From Lepiota brunneoincarnata (Eukaryota > Basidiomycota > Agaricomycetes > Agaricales > Agaricaceae): a DNA stretch of 64,000 nt. The notes under the pieces were generated by a model, which had not been told where the DNA came from, ran no database searches, and saw only the letters and a list, made by a program, of their open reading frames with translations. Position numbers and translations under genes: made by a program. The stretch covers positions 1,736,001 through 1,800,000 of the forward strand of contig JAEBUN010000007.1 of NCBI GenBank assembly GCA_023014365.1. Direction: 5' to 3'. Positions 21,197 to 33,554 of the stretch are shown in pieces (the stretch's first letter is position 1; every line of letters begins with the position of its first letter).

Positions 21197-21523
21197 TATA
21201 TAAATAACAGTAGGATGCCATCAGCTAGGATGTGCATCATGGTCAAGACTGTGCAGGACAAGTAGAACAGCCCAAATACCTATAACAAGTATATAGTATC
21301 TCATAGGTATATAAGGCCTGTACAAGTAGAGATTAAAGCCTCAAGCTTTAATCTTGTTAACAGCGGTCGTTTACCTCTCTGCCTTAACTTGGCGTCTTCC
21401 CTCGTTATCTCATTGAGCGCGATCCACTAAGCTCTATAAGGCCAACCGTCTCGGACACCTTGTAGAGTGATTGAAGGCCGTCTCCAGTTATCCTCGGATA
21501 CAGAAGGAGCACGGATCATAACA
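20817..21523 (+). repeat. Gyp1-b 3' LTR
   Basis: TGTTATGAACAGTCC...GGATCATAACA, 707 bp, preceded by the purine-rich GAAGGGGATAA (polypurine tract candidate). It is closer to the Gyp1-c 3' LTR in its first half than to its own 5' partner. Confidence 0.93.
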
Positions 21524-21961
21524 GAGAACCCATGGAGATAGAATTGGGAGAAGAGAATTATGAGTCAGAGGAAAGCAATGGAACATTGCACAGCAGTGGA
21601 ATGGAGAATGAGGACACTGACTCATTGTAATATATATGTAAATAACAGTAGGATGCCATCAGCTAGGATGTGCACCATGGTCAAGACTGCGCAGGACAAG
21701 TAGAACAGCCCAAATACCTATAACAAGTATATAGTATCTCATAGGTATATAAGGCCTGTACAAGTAGAGATTAAAGCCTCAAGCTTTAATCTTGTTAAAG
21801 CGGTCGTTAACCCTCTCTGCCTTAACTTGGCATGTTCCCTTGTTATTTCATTGAGCGCAATCCACTAAGCTCTGCAAGGCCAACCATCTCAGACACCTTG
21901 TAGAGTGATTGAAGGCCATCTCCAGTTATCCTCAGATACAGAAGGAGCATGGATCATAACA
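21524..21961 (+). repeat. Gyp1-c 5' LTR, last 438 bp
   Basis: It differs by only a few bases from 13615-14053 of Gyp1-b, and this near identity goes on about 400 bp into the leader, then drops. Confidence 0.9.
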
Positions 21962-22829
21962 TTAGATTAAAGCTTCCTTTGGACAACCTCCATCATACAC
22001 CCCATGGTATTGGTACACCTTGTCACTACTCTTCCACACCGGCAGACAATACGCTTTATCGCTATCCGAGTGCCAACCGTATCTGACAACACGCCTTGTC
22101 ACTGTCTGGTGATACACCCCCATAGAGCAGGCCACCATACCCTCTGCACCCTTGGTCAGATGCACCAAAAGTGTTGATACATAGGTCATCCACACCTTTA
22201 AGTGTTGATTGGGATAATGCACCCATAAGTGTTGTTTATTCACCTTCACCTTTGACTTCTTCCCTCTACACCCTGTCTACAAACTGAAACAACCCCCTTG
22301 CCACCAACTACAAAGAATCTAACAGTTCTGACTGGTCAACAACCGACTCTGAACCTGACTTCACACCCCCTCCACCATGGACCATAAAAAGAAAACAAAA
22401 CCTATACCCCTCACTCATTCACCCTCTGGTTCCACACTGTACCCTACACAACCTACCGAGAGAGTTCAACATTGAACAGAAGACCCAGGATACCCAGCAC
22501 CCCCAGCATCAGTTCTTCAATCCCTACCCAAACAACCACCACCTGAAAGAACTGCCACCTCTACCTGCTCAAAGCTCGGGGAGCTGATTCATAGAATATC
22601 TGCCCCATCCTCCAGTCCTCAACCCTCAACAGGTACAAGAACTCATGACAACACTTCACAACAGGAACCCTCAAGAACATTTTCACCCCTCACATCACCA
22701 CTTGGATCACTGGTACACTCACTGCCTCGATCCAGTTCCCCTGTACAACCTGAATCATCCGAAGTTAGCCCCACTACCAGGTCTATTCACACTTCCAATG
22801 AGGAATTCACAACCTCTGACACTGACGAT

Positions 22830-23929
22830 ATGGCCTCCTCTGCAAAGATCAATATACCCCCAACCTTTAATGGAGAGACCAACTACTACCACCTCTGGAA
22901 GGACACAGTACAATTATACATCGATGCAAAGCCTGGTGCCTTTTCCGATGACAAGACCAAGATACAATTTGCCCTTTCATACATGTCCACTGGCCCCACC
23001 GCAACATGGAGAGGAGCATTCTTGGAATCAAACAAGGAACTTGATGGAAGCCAGAACCTTCCAACATGGAAGAAATTCCTGGAAGGACTCAACACATCCT
23101 TTGCCCCAAACAATGTCCCTGCAGATGCAATGGACAGAATCTGCCACCTCAAACAGAATGGACAATATATTGATGATTACATATCCCAGTTCCAGATACT
23201 TGCCTACCAGGCCAACCTTGGAGATGGAGTGGCAGTGGTCAACTATTTCAAGAACAGGCTGGATTGCCCCATCACAATCAAGACAATTAGCCTCAATCCA
23301 GGAAACAAACTCAACAACTGGTTCAAGCAAGCTCAAACAGCATATCAAATACTACAAACTCAATGCGACTATATGCAAACTTGAGGAGCTCCCTCGTTTC
23401 CAATGACTTCATGCCCTCACTCATTTAAAGGGAAAAGAAATGCTTTTACATGCTGTGTCCCACTCCCCTATCAAGCAACAGACCCTAATGCAATGGATAT
23501 TGACCAACTCACCGAAGCAGTCTACAACCTTGACTTTGAGGAAGAGCCAGATCTACTCACCGAGGAAGCTAATGAGGACAAAGAGACCGAAGAAGACAGA
23601 CTCCACCAGTTGGTACAGGAGCACACTGGTGAAGCCCTTAACACAATCCTCACAGATGCCCAGAGAAAGGATCTCAAGGAGAAGAGATGCTTCAACTGCT
23701 GCAAGACTGGACACTTTGCCCATGAATGCCCCACCAAGAAGACCATATATTGCTGATCCGAATTACCCCACAATTTGGATGCCAGAAACTGGTCAAATGC
23801 GATATCCAGAAGAACTCCCTATACAACATACTAGAAGACACAACTGATGAAGAAGTCAAGGACATTTATGAACACTTTGCAAATGAATCCAACCACCCAG
23901 ATGCCCCTCTGGTTAAGGATTTTGCCTAA
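22830..23929 (+). pseudogene. Gyp1-c Gag
   Basis: ATG 22830, same domains as Gyp1-b Gag, including knuckle CFNCCKTGHFAHEC. TGA codons replace CGA at 23382 and 23754. A short deletion near 23812 removes part of the C-terminal linker. Cys/His/Gln/stop codons stand where Gyp1-b has Arg, as expected from CpG loss. Confidence 0.85.
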
Positions 23930-23943
23930 GGAGACTAGCCACC

Positions 23944-26900
23944 ATGTCTAGCCCTCCACAAAGACCCCCTTCCTTTCCTTCTCCACAAAATGATATTAAT
24001 GTTGTAAAACTACAGGAATTGTCAGCATGCATAATACATCTACCCTGCCAAATCCAAAAACACAAAATCACTAAGGAAGGACCCAAAAGCATGGAACTAC
24101 TCACCCTACTTGACTCAGGAGCAGCAGGAAATTTCACTGACCCTGGAATGATCAGACAACACTCATTCAAGACAGCACCCCTCAATCTACCCATCGAAGT
24201 ACAAAATGCCAATGGATCCATTAATGAAAATGGAACAGCCACCCATTATACGACCCTCAACCTAACAGTTAATGGAAAGGATATGGAGATCAAACCAAAA
24301 GTAGTCTCTCTTGGAAGCCCAAGACTCATCCTTGGATTCCCTTGGCTCACAGAACATAACCCAGACATTGACTGAGACACCAAACAACTACGCTGGAGAA
24401 ACGAATGTCAGGACAACACTACCTTCCGAGAACTCATCCAATCTATGGAACCCAATTGGATCTACAATGACCAACTCAACCACATCTCTACTCTCGAGCC
24501 TACAAGCTTCAAAGAAATCAACTTCAAAGCCTCAGCATCACAATTCCTTGCTGTACAACATGGAGAAAAGCAGAATGATGACCCAAGAAAAGTTGTATCT
24601 GCAGAATTCCATGAATACCTCCCAGTATTCAGCAAGAAACAAGCCAAATGATTCCCCCCACAACGACCATGGGATCACAAAATCAAACTCAAAGAATCAT
24701 TCAAACCAATTGCCATGAAAGCCTACTGACTCTGCCTTAATGAAGAAAAGGAACTCAACACATTTCTTGAAGAAATCCTTCAAAAAGGATACATTTGACC
24801 ATCTGAATCACCAATGGCCTCACCCTTCTTCTTTGTAGGAAAGAAAGATGGAAAGCTATGCCCCTGTCAAGATTACAGGTACCTCAACAAACATACTGTC
24901 AAGAATGCATACAGCCTTCCCCTCATCTCACATATCCTTGACAAACTCCAAGGATCAAGATATTTTACCAAACTTGACATACGAGCAGGATACAATAACA
25001 TCCATATACACAAAGGAGATGAATGGAAAGGAGCTTTCAGAACACCCTGAGGATTATTTGAACCTACGGTCATGTTTTTCAGAATGTGCAACTCCCCAGC
25101 AACCTTCCAAACCATGATGGACTCACTATTCCAAAAACTCATCGATAATGGAGGAGTAATCATTTACATGGACAACATCCTCATTCATGCAAAAACGAAA
25201 CAAGAACTCCAACGTCTTACAAGAGAAGTACTCAAGATACTTAAAGACAATGATCTACATATACCTCAAGACCGAGAAATGTGAATTCGAACACCAATGA
25301 CTCAAATATCTAGGAGTTATCATCACTCCAGACTCAGTTTCAATGGACCCAGCAAAACTCAAAGGCATTGCTGAATGGCCAACACCAACTACCCTGTGCA
25401 ATGTATGCAAAATTTATAGGATTTTGCAACTTCTACTGGAAGTTTATACATCAATATGCCACATGGGCCAAACCCCTCAATGCCTTAATGTCCAAAACCA
25501 AGAAATTTGAATGGACAGAAGAATGCCAAAATGCCTTCAATACCCTCAAGAGAAATTTTCAAAGTGAACCAGTACTAATGGTACCAGACTGAGACAAACC
25601 CTTCGAAATCAAATGCAATGCATCACTATTTGCATCAGGAGCAGTCCTCCTTCAACGCGATAATAATGGAGTTAAACACCTGGTTGCATATTTCTCAAAA
25701 GGATTCTCACCAGCCAAATGCAACTATCATTGCTCTGAACAAGAACTCTTTGCCATAATCCAAGCACTCAAAGAATGGCACCACCACATAGAAGGATCAT
25801 CTCACAAAACCATTGTATGGTCAGATCATGATAACCTTCGCTGCTGGAGAAAACCCTGAGGATCTCAGCAGAAGACAAGCTTTGATGGATTGCCTACATG
25901 CAACAATTTGACATTGAAATCCAACACATCCCTGGAAAGAAAAATGGACCAGTGGATGCTCTCTCAAGATGACCTGACCATGAACCCAAGATGAAGGACA
26001 ACAAACAGATTGTTGCACTACCCAACAAATTCTTCACCCCAGAACAACCACAGCACATCCGTATTATCGACAAAACCACCAAGCACAAAGTAAAGGAGCT
26101 GTGGAAAAAGAAGAAACAAACCAACATCGCCCAAGAAGACAACTCAGGACACCCACTGTGTTCATGGAAAACTATTTATACCTCAAGATCTACATCTCAG
26201 ATGCTGCCTACTGCAAAGAGTACATGACTCCCCAACTGCAGGACACCCTGGAATCACAGAAACTACCAGGAAACTCCAGGAGTATGCCTATTGGCCCAGG
26301 ATGCGATCATTTGTCAAGAACTACATTTGAGGATGTGGTGCTTGCCAACAATACAAGATCAATCACCACCCCCTGAAGCCACCGCTTCAGCCTATCCCTG
26401 GACCCCATTCTACCTGTCCATTCTCAAATATCTCAATGGATCTTATCACAGACCTACCCCTGGACGGACCCCATGATTCTATACTGGTCGTGGTTGACCA
26501 GCTTACTGAAGGGGATAATTCTAGAACCTACTGCTGAAAACTGCCAATGTGGACAAGATTGCCAAAATTCTTATCAAATGGCTATTCTCCAGATTTGGCC
26601 TTCCTGAAAAGGTCCTCAGTGATCATGACCCCAGATTCACTGCCAAATCCATGAAAGAATTCTATAAACAACTTGGAATCAAACAAGCACTCTCTACCGC
26701 CTACCACCTGCAGACAGATGGACAAACAGAGCGATTCAGTCAGGAAATAGAACTATACCTTGGCATCTATTGCTCATCAAACCCAAACAAATGGGTAAAG
26801 GCACTTCCACTCCTAGAATATGTTCACAACTCGAAAACACATGCTTAATGCCAACACACCCCATTTGAACTCCTCTATGGATCAACCCCCAAAGGATTTC

Positions 26901-27595
26901 CAATCTCTGAGGAGCCAACAAACATTCCAGCAATAGGAGAGAAGTTTAAATACCTTGCCAAGATACGCCAAGAAGCTCAAGCTGCGCATGAACAAGCCAG
27001 ACTAAAAATGGCTGCAAGATATAACTGGCCAGATATCAATCTAAAAGTTGGACAAAAGGTTTGGCTAGACAACCACAACCTCCCAATTCAGTACGCCTCA
27101 AAGAAACTGGCCCAATGCCAAGAAGGTCCCTTCACCATAACAAGAAAACTTGGACCTGTTACTTACGAGCTAAAATTACCCATCAAATGGAAGATCCACA
27201 ACAAGTTTCATGCAAGCCTCCTAATGCCTGCAGAGGAGAACGACACACATGGAGAATACAACACAGCCCTGCCTCCTGACCTTGTCAATGGAGAAGAAGA
27301 ATATGAGGTTGAGTCAATACTGCGCCACAGAAGATTCCAGAACAAGTATCAATTCCGAGTCAGATGGAAAGGATACCTTCCCACTGAGGACTCCTGGGAG
27401 CCAGAAGCAAACCTGGAGAATGCCAAGGAAATCATTGGGGAATATAAAAAGACCCACAAACTAGACAACCCCACCAATGACCCAACCACCCAATACTCGA
27501 GCAACCACTCCAGACCTCCCAGAGCCAGACAACGATGGACGCCTTCTCATCTGGGAAAGAATCATATCCCTGGCAAACCACATCGCAGGAAATAG
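23944..27595 (+). pseudogene. Gyp1-c Pol
   Basis: Starts at ATG 23944 (GCCACCATGTC), the position where younger copies have ACG; CpG decay of ACGT to ATGT explains the AUG. Protease [10 protein letters not shown] is kept. RT has TGA/TAG stops and the catalytic box YMDN (25165-25176). RNase H and integrase are broken many times. The last 195 codons (27008-27595) are open and give the GPF module and the chromodomain FRVRWKGYLPTEDSWEPE. Not functional. Confidence 0.88.
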
Positions 27596-28668
27596 CCAAC
27601 CTGGCCCTGCCACCGATACTGTTGACAACCAACCAGACAGGACAAATAGTCCTTATATCATCTGGAATACCTTCCTTCCCTCCAATCAACCCGAAATACA
27701 ATCCATCCTTTTACATGAAGTTCCCTTTCATATTACCAGAACCTATCTTAAATGCAGTCCAGCGATGGTACCCCTGGTTGACACCTGCTGGAAGACATTT
27801 ACTGCTCTTTTGTATCACAAGCACCTTGTCTATGACCGAACAACAGAATTCCAAGAATTATGCACCACTATTCTCTCTAGTGCAACAGAGGAACAGGACT
27901 GTGCTACCATTTCTGCCATGTTATCAACTGCTCTCACCGAATTCCCGTTCGAGAGTCTGATCCCAAGCCCAAGCAATGGAAGTGGAAGTCAGGACCACCA
28001 CCCAATCTTCCAACCCTCCCATGGTGGATATGAATAACCAACCACCAAGTGCTATACAAGCTATATCTACTTCTAATGATGCCCCCACCGGGATTACCAC
28101 CACTCACTTACCCAACACCAGAACTCGCTGCAATTGCTGCCATCAATTCAGCCATATCAAAGCAGGATGCCTGCGCTACCAATGTCAATATTGTCGAATG
28201 ATTGCCCCTGGCCATTACAAGAAGCACTGTGAAAGAAACCCTTACCAGCATCAACCCGCAAGTATGGTACCTGGCCTATATCGTTGCCCATGAGGAATAC
28301 CAAGCAGAGCTTGATCCCTCACATGCGAAACCACAAACAACAATATTTGACACATTATTGCAAACACCGAGCAGTGCCCTGCCTCAGCCAGACCCCTCCA
28401 CACCTGAATTCAAGGTGCCCCCATCATCATTCTGGCCACCAACACCACCACCACATCTACTGGCAGAAGCCACCAACTTTCTGAATTGATCCTTCAACAC
28501 AACTGTCACCACTTGCTCCAGAGAACCCCTCATCATCAACCTCACCCAAGACCCACCATCCCCAGGCCACCAAGTTATCGAAGCAACTCTCTAGAACATG
28601 ACCCCTACTACGATTGGGACCCCATCACCAAATCAAACATCACAGGAGAACCTGTTGGGTTATACTGA
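27477..28668 (+). pseudogene. Gyp1-c ORF3 (overlapped by ORF4)
   Basis: MTQPPNTRATTPD frame open to 28037, then shifted by a deletion. The knuckles CNCCHQFSHIKAGC and CQYCRMIAPGHYKKHC continue in another frame, and SNITGEPVGLY ends at 28668. The ORF4 frame carries a decayed SIM-like core (LIINLTQD). Confidence 0.6.
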
Positions 28669-28710
28669 GGATATGTCTGATGAGGACATCAGACCTTATG
28701 AAGGGGATAA

Positions 28711-29420
28711 TGTTATGAACAGCCCAGACTGGGAGGAACAAGAACAATTATTTGACTTTACAAGATGGGTACAGGAAACCACAGACCAGTTGCGAGCACA
28801 GGAATATGAAGATTAAGAAGGGGAATATTACAATGCCATGCAGGACTTGGCAAGAGAAGCAGGAATGGAGGTAACCCTGGAGGATATTCTGGAATACCCC
28901 GAGAATGAAGAAGATAGCCATGGATCAACCAATCCAACCTCTGATATGGATGGAAGCACTGAGAGAATGGAGAGCAAGAATGGAAGAGAATCCATGGAGA
29001 TAGAATTGGGAGAAGAGAATTATGAGTCAGAGGAAAGCGATGGAACATCGCACAGCAGTGGAATGGAGAACGAGGACACTGACTCATTGTAATATATAAA
29101 TAACAGTAGGATGCCATCAGCTAGGATGTGCATCATGGTCAAGACTGTGCAGGACAAGTAGAACAGCCCAAATACCTATAACAAGTATATAGTATCTCAT
29201 AGGTATATAAGGCCTGTACAAGTAGAGATTAAAGCCTCAAGCTTTAATCTTGTTAACAGTGGTCATTAACCCTCTCTGCCTTAACTTGGCATGTTCCCTT
29301 GTTATTTCATTGAGTGCAATCCACTAAGCTCTGCAAGGCCAACCATCTCAGACATCTTGTAGAGTGATTGAAGGCCATCTCCAGTTATCCTCAGATACAG
29401 AAGGAGCATGGATCATAACA
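28711..29420 (+). repeat. Gyp1-c 3' LTR
   Basis: TGTTATGAACAGCCC...GGATCATAACA, 710 bp, preceded by GAAGGGGATAA. It interrupts a minus-strand gene-like region whose remaining part begins at 29421. Confidence 0.93.
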
Positions 29421-30295
29421 CTGGTGGAGGTGATGTGGAGGGTTTATATGACTCTGAGCTTGAGACCTCCATCGCATCATCCAAAATGATGATTGGGGGC
29501 CATGATGCCATGGCACACCAGGCACATCCAGCTGTTGATGTTTCAGGCTGGTCATGTCGCTCAAGCATTGCTGTTGGGACTGAAAGTGATTGCAGCATTG
29601 GGCTTGTACCTGTTTGACCTGGTGCCAGTCGCACCATTTCTTGTGCTGGCTTGCGTTGGCCAATGGGAATATAACCAGCACCACCCATGGTGCTACCCTG
29701 ACTCTCCATCTCATGTTTGGTAAGTTGAGGTTGCTCTTATCCTTGGCTGTTCCTCAATGCCAGCGTTATGTTGCCAGCAGTGGCAGGTGTTTAACAGTTG
29801 GCAGCAAGTCCATAGCTGTCATTCCAGTAACTGCACCTTGTTTGCTCGTGTATCCCCCCTATAAAACATTAGTTAGTTGCCTACCACACAAAAACAGTTT
29901 GCTGGATCACCCGCCAATTTATGGACATTCTTTTTTGCTTGTTTCCACTCATGTTTTGCCAATGCTGCCAATTGGGTTATGGAAAATGAGGGTTCACTGC
30001 CATGTTCACACCATTCTGCTAGGAACCTTATGAGGAACTTATGTGCTTTGAATGCCGCACAAATTTCCAGGTCTTGACTGCTTGTATGGGCAAATGTCCT
30101 CTGCTGCAAGTGGTAATATATATGTATATCAATGGGGGTTGGCAATGAAATGACAACCAATGAGGTAATTCTTACCATTTCTTCTCTACGTTTTTCCATC
30201 AATTCTTGTATTGTGCCACTTTGTAATCCAAGCTGCACAATACCCTCATACTTTTCCAGGGCAGCCGATATTTCTCTTTTGCTGATTGTGGACAT
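29421..30295 (-). pseudogene. Unrecognised spliced gene, 3' part cut by Gyp1-c
   Basis: ATG 30295 opens MSTISKREISAALEKYEG, a charged helical protein continuing through EICAAFKAHKFLIRFLAEW and HEWKQAKKNVHKLAGD to a stop at 29873. GTAAGA (30175) and TTGCAG (30104) bound a possible 72-nt in-frame intron; GTAGGCAACTAACTAATG near 29870 looks like another donor and branch site. A further frame (29709-29424, MESQGSTMGGAGYIP...) ends at the LTR. I do not recognise the family. It may be a host gene or cargo of an unknown element. Confidence 0.45.
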
Positions 30296-30519
30296 CTCAC
30301 AAAGATCTTTTTCTTATTTGCCAAAATGAAGATGAGATGTTTGTTGTTGATGGGAGGAATACAGAAAGCAGGAATGTAACGTCAGAAGTGCAAAAAAGTT
30401 TTTCAACACAAGCCATGTGATCAAATCACGAATTGCTTAATAATCAGTCTTCAATACAATTTGCCTTAAGTGCCTGCCCTTAACACCTTCATTCTCCCTC
30501 CAAAATCCACCCATGTACC

Positions 30520-31304
30520 ATCCATCCATCATGAACACTGCAGCACCCCTCAACATGGAATTACTGGGGGACACATCCAAATCCACCACTTAGGGAATTA
30601 AGTTGCCTCCAGACTCCATGCCTGGATATTTAGTCAATGCCGACAAGCTTCACTGCCAAAATGCCAAAATGAAACAACTATTCAATGTTCAAAACATCAA
30701 AGTCATGGTATGTTCCACTTCCAACATTCAACCCTTTTCTCCCCACATTGCTGCAGCAATTGGCATTTTGCCAGTGATTTTAACAAACCTGCTGCTTGGG
30801 TAATGTATCCATCCACTCACTCATGCCTTCATTGTTGGATACTACTAATCATTTATTATGCTTCTTTGCTCACCATCCATTTCATATTTCAGCCAACTTT
30901 GATGGAGGATCTCCCTCACACTATCATTGGCCATGGCAAAATCATGGTTCCCACCCTTCCGGTATGGCCATCCACATTGTATATCATATTAAAATGCCAG
31001 GCCCTTATTTGATCCATTTGCCCAGAGTCTCACTGAGCATGAACTCCTTGCTGCTCATGCCAAGATTAAGGCATTGCAGCAACATCAAGGCCTGAGCTAC
31101 AAGGATGCAGCTCACCAATTGTACCACTCTGAAACCCTAAAGCTTGCTGTCCAAGACGATGCCCATGGCAAACTTGTCAAATTACAGCAATCTGTTGACA
31201 AACTTATTGAAGAGGATGTCACAAAACACCTTCTCACCATTGACAGCATCAACTCTAATACTACTCACATTGTCCCTAACCTCCCCATCTTGCCAAACAT
31301 TTGA
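30520..31304 (+). pseudogene. Unrecognised gene-like region, divergent from the previous one
   Basis: Coding-like pieces include MPGYLVNADKLHCQNAKMKQ (30618 on), SDFNKPAAW, and a helical charged stretch LTEHELLAAHAKIKALQQ to LQQSVDKLIEEDV ending at 31304. GTATGT (30708), GTAATG (30800) with ACTAATC and TTTCAG (30892), and GTATGG...TGCCAG (30961-30999) look like introns. Joining them needs frame corrections and one TAG interrupts the start, so it is probably decayed. No family recognised. Confidence 0.35.
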
Positions 31305-32089
31305 ATCATTGTGTATATACCATACATAATAATCGCTTATGGTTTTGAAGGCATCCCTGACCCCCATTGTTCAAAACTTTGCCTGCCCTCATTTCAGGCT
31401 ATCCAGTACAATGCTGCCCCATCTTGTGTAATATCTTCTAACACATGCCCACAAAAATAGTCTTCCAGTTTTATCACACCATCTTGATTCTTCTCAAAAG
31501 TGCTGCAATGAGCTTGCCACTCATGCCACTCACCCCGCATACCATTCAGCAATGTTCATTCTGTGCCACCCACCGCCCCATGCCAGCTTTTTTCTTGCTG
31601 TCACTTTCCTCAACTTGTTGTTACCCTATCCATCACTCATTGATTAGATACCCCCCTCTTTCTTTTTCCAACCAGACTGATTCACCTCACTCATGCCGCC
31701 CCAAAATTGCCACCCATGCCGCCTAACCCAATACCATTGGGCACTTCCATTATGTCAAATATCTATTATCACTTAATTTTTGTCAAGCAATCAATCCATG
31801 GAAATGTTCTTATTTAGTCTCATGCCATGCCACTGCTCTGCAATTGCTTGCTATCCACTTCCAAGCCCAGCATTCTATGCCTCCATGATTCTTGGATCCT
31901 AAGGGCCCCTCTGATGTGCTTCCCAAATACATGAGCAGAGCTATATAGGATGATGGACCAACCCAGCAGGCCCGCTGAGTCCCACTTGCTCGAATACAAT
32001 GTATGTCTCAGTGGGCCCGCTGAGCCCCACTCACTTGATACACTGTAGGTTGACTATGTGCTACACCACGATATCCTCACCACTCTCCC
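31305..32089. other. Non-coding stretch with a 45-bp offset repeat
   Basis: No supported gene. GGCCCGCTGAG occurs twice 45 bp apart (31964 and 32009 regions) within two similar 40-bp units. The left part could be decayed downstream sequence of the 30520 gene. Confidence 0.4.
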
Positions 32090-33426
32090 AGCAGATCTGA
32101 CCGCCTCTGCCCATCTTGCTAGCCCAGAAGGCCGTTGGTCAGTTAATGATAAAGGTTTCCTCCTCTTCGATGACAGAATCTATGTCCCTGACACTGACAA
32201 CCTCTGACTTTGGGTCCTCCAGTATAAGCATGATCATGTCCTAGCCAGCCACTTTGGTCAGAATAAAATGCTGGAACTCACCCAGCACAAATACACCTGG
32301 CCTAGTGTCCACACCTTCATCAAAGATTGCTGTAAGTCTTGTGTCACCTGTATGAGGTCTAAACCCCAGCACCACCACCCCTATGGTCTCCTCAAGCAAC
32401 TCCCCATCCCTGAACACCCTTGGAACTCAATCTCCATGGACTTCATTGAGAAACTCCCTGCCTCTTCTGGCTACAACACCATCCTAGTAGTAGTTGACAG
32501 ACTCACCAAGCAATCCTTATTCATCCCCACCTACGATACTGTCACCTCCTCCGACCTTGCCTGCCTATTTGTCCTCCACATCTTCTCCAAGCATAGTGTA
32601 CCTGAACATGTTACCTCCAACCAGTGGCTCCAAATTCATCTCTCACTTCTTCTGCTCATTGGGACAAGCCCTCAACATGAAACTACACTTCACTTCGGGC
32701 TACCACCCAGAAGGTGATGGACAGACAGAATGCACCAACCAGACCCTGGAACAATATCTCCAGGTCTATTGTAACTACCAACAGGACAATTGGTCCAAAT
32801 TACTACCACTAGCTGAGTTTGCTTACAACAATGCTCCTAGTGCCACCACCATGGTATCTCCCCATTCTTCACTAATAAAGGATGCCATCCAAACATCACA
32901 GTTCATCCTGAATGCGATCTTGCCTCCGCTTGGGCCTGCCATTTTGCAGTTGATCTCAACAACCTACATACCACCTTGAAGTCAGAAATAGCATTAGTCC
33001 AGCAATGATACCAGACCTCTGCTGATGCCCACCATCTCCTGGCTCTGGACTTCAAGGTTGGGCAAAAAGTGTTTGTTAAAGCCCAGTTCTTCCACACCAC
33101 CTGTCCCTCCAAAAAACTCTCTGAAAAGTTCCTTGGACCCTATGAGATCATTGCCCAAGCAGGTACCCACTCCTTCACCCTCTGACTCCCTGACTCCATG
33201 CATGGAGGACACCCAACCGGCCACACCTAATACCATACCCACCTGATCAGACCCACCACCCATGCCAGTTTCTATTGACAGTGAGCCAGAATACAAGATC
33301 ACTCACATTGTCAACTCAAAGATTGATCAGTGCTGCACATGCAAACTCCTCTACAAAGTCATTTGGTTAGGTTATGAAGACACTGAAGAAGAGTCTTTGT
33401 GGTTACCAGCTACCAAGCTTGAATAG
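32090..33426 (+). pseudogene. Gyp5 copy 1 integrase with C-terminal chromodomain relic
   Basis: Zinc-binding part HDHVLASHFG...CKSCVTCMRSK; core ISMDFIEKLPASSGYN with the first Asp, a frame break at HVTSNQW where the second Asp motif should be, then YHPEGDGQTECTNQTLEQYL with the Glu. Downstream LYKVIWLGYEDTEEESLWLP is chromodomain-like. Upstream (32100-32215) a linker runs into a stop at 32205. RT and gag are absent. The family differs from Gyp1-4. Confidence 0.8.
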
Positions 33427-33554
33427 TAGAGGCTTTCCATTCCTCTTACCCCACTAAGCCTGGCCCCCTCCATTCACTCTGAGTTTTCCACTGATCACCC
33501 ATCACACCAAGAAACAACAAGATTTATCAAAAAAAAACAAAAACTACTACCAAA

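Larger units (their letters stand above)
13340..21523 (+). mobile_element. Gyp1-b, near full-length chromovirus
   Basis: LTR, primer-binding site, gag, pol, ORF3/ORF4 and LTR. CpG-rich in 14390-19870, so that part is young. The left LTR and leader, and the part from 19870 to 20420, instead look like decayed Gyp1-c. The left flank GTCAA is not repeated on the right, where a truncated LTR of Gyp1-c follows, so the ends come from recombination rather than a simple insertion. Confidence 0.9.
21524..29420 (+). mobile_element. Gyp1-c, decayed chromovirus with truncated 5' LTR
   Basis: It begins inside the LTR at GAGAACCC, 276 bases from the LTR start, directly after the end of Gyp1-b. The internal region is collinear with Gyp1-b, but most CpG sites are changed to TpG or CpA and many stops are present. 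The RT box reads YMDN. The right flank CTGGT has no left partner. Confidence 0.9.

Noticed and set aside
32488..32979. Second integrase gene in the alternative frame of Gyp5 copy 1
   Set aside because: It is the same integrase continued after a frameshift near 32625, not another gene.
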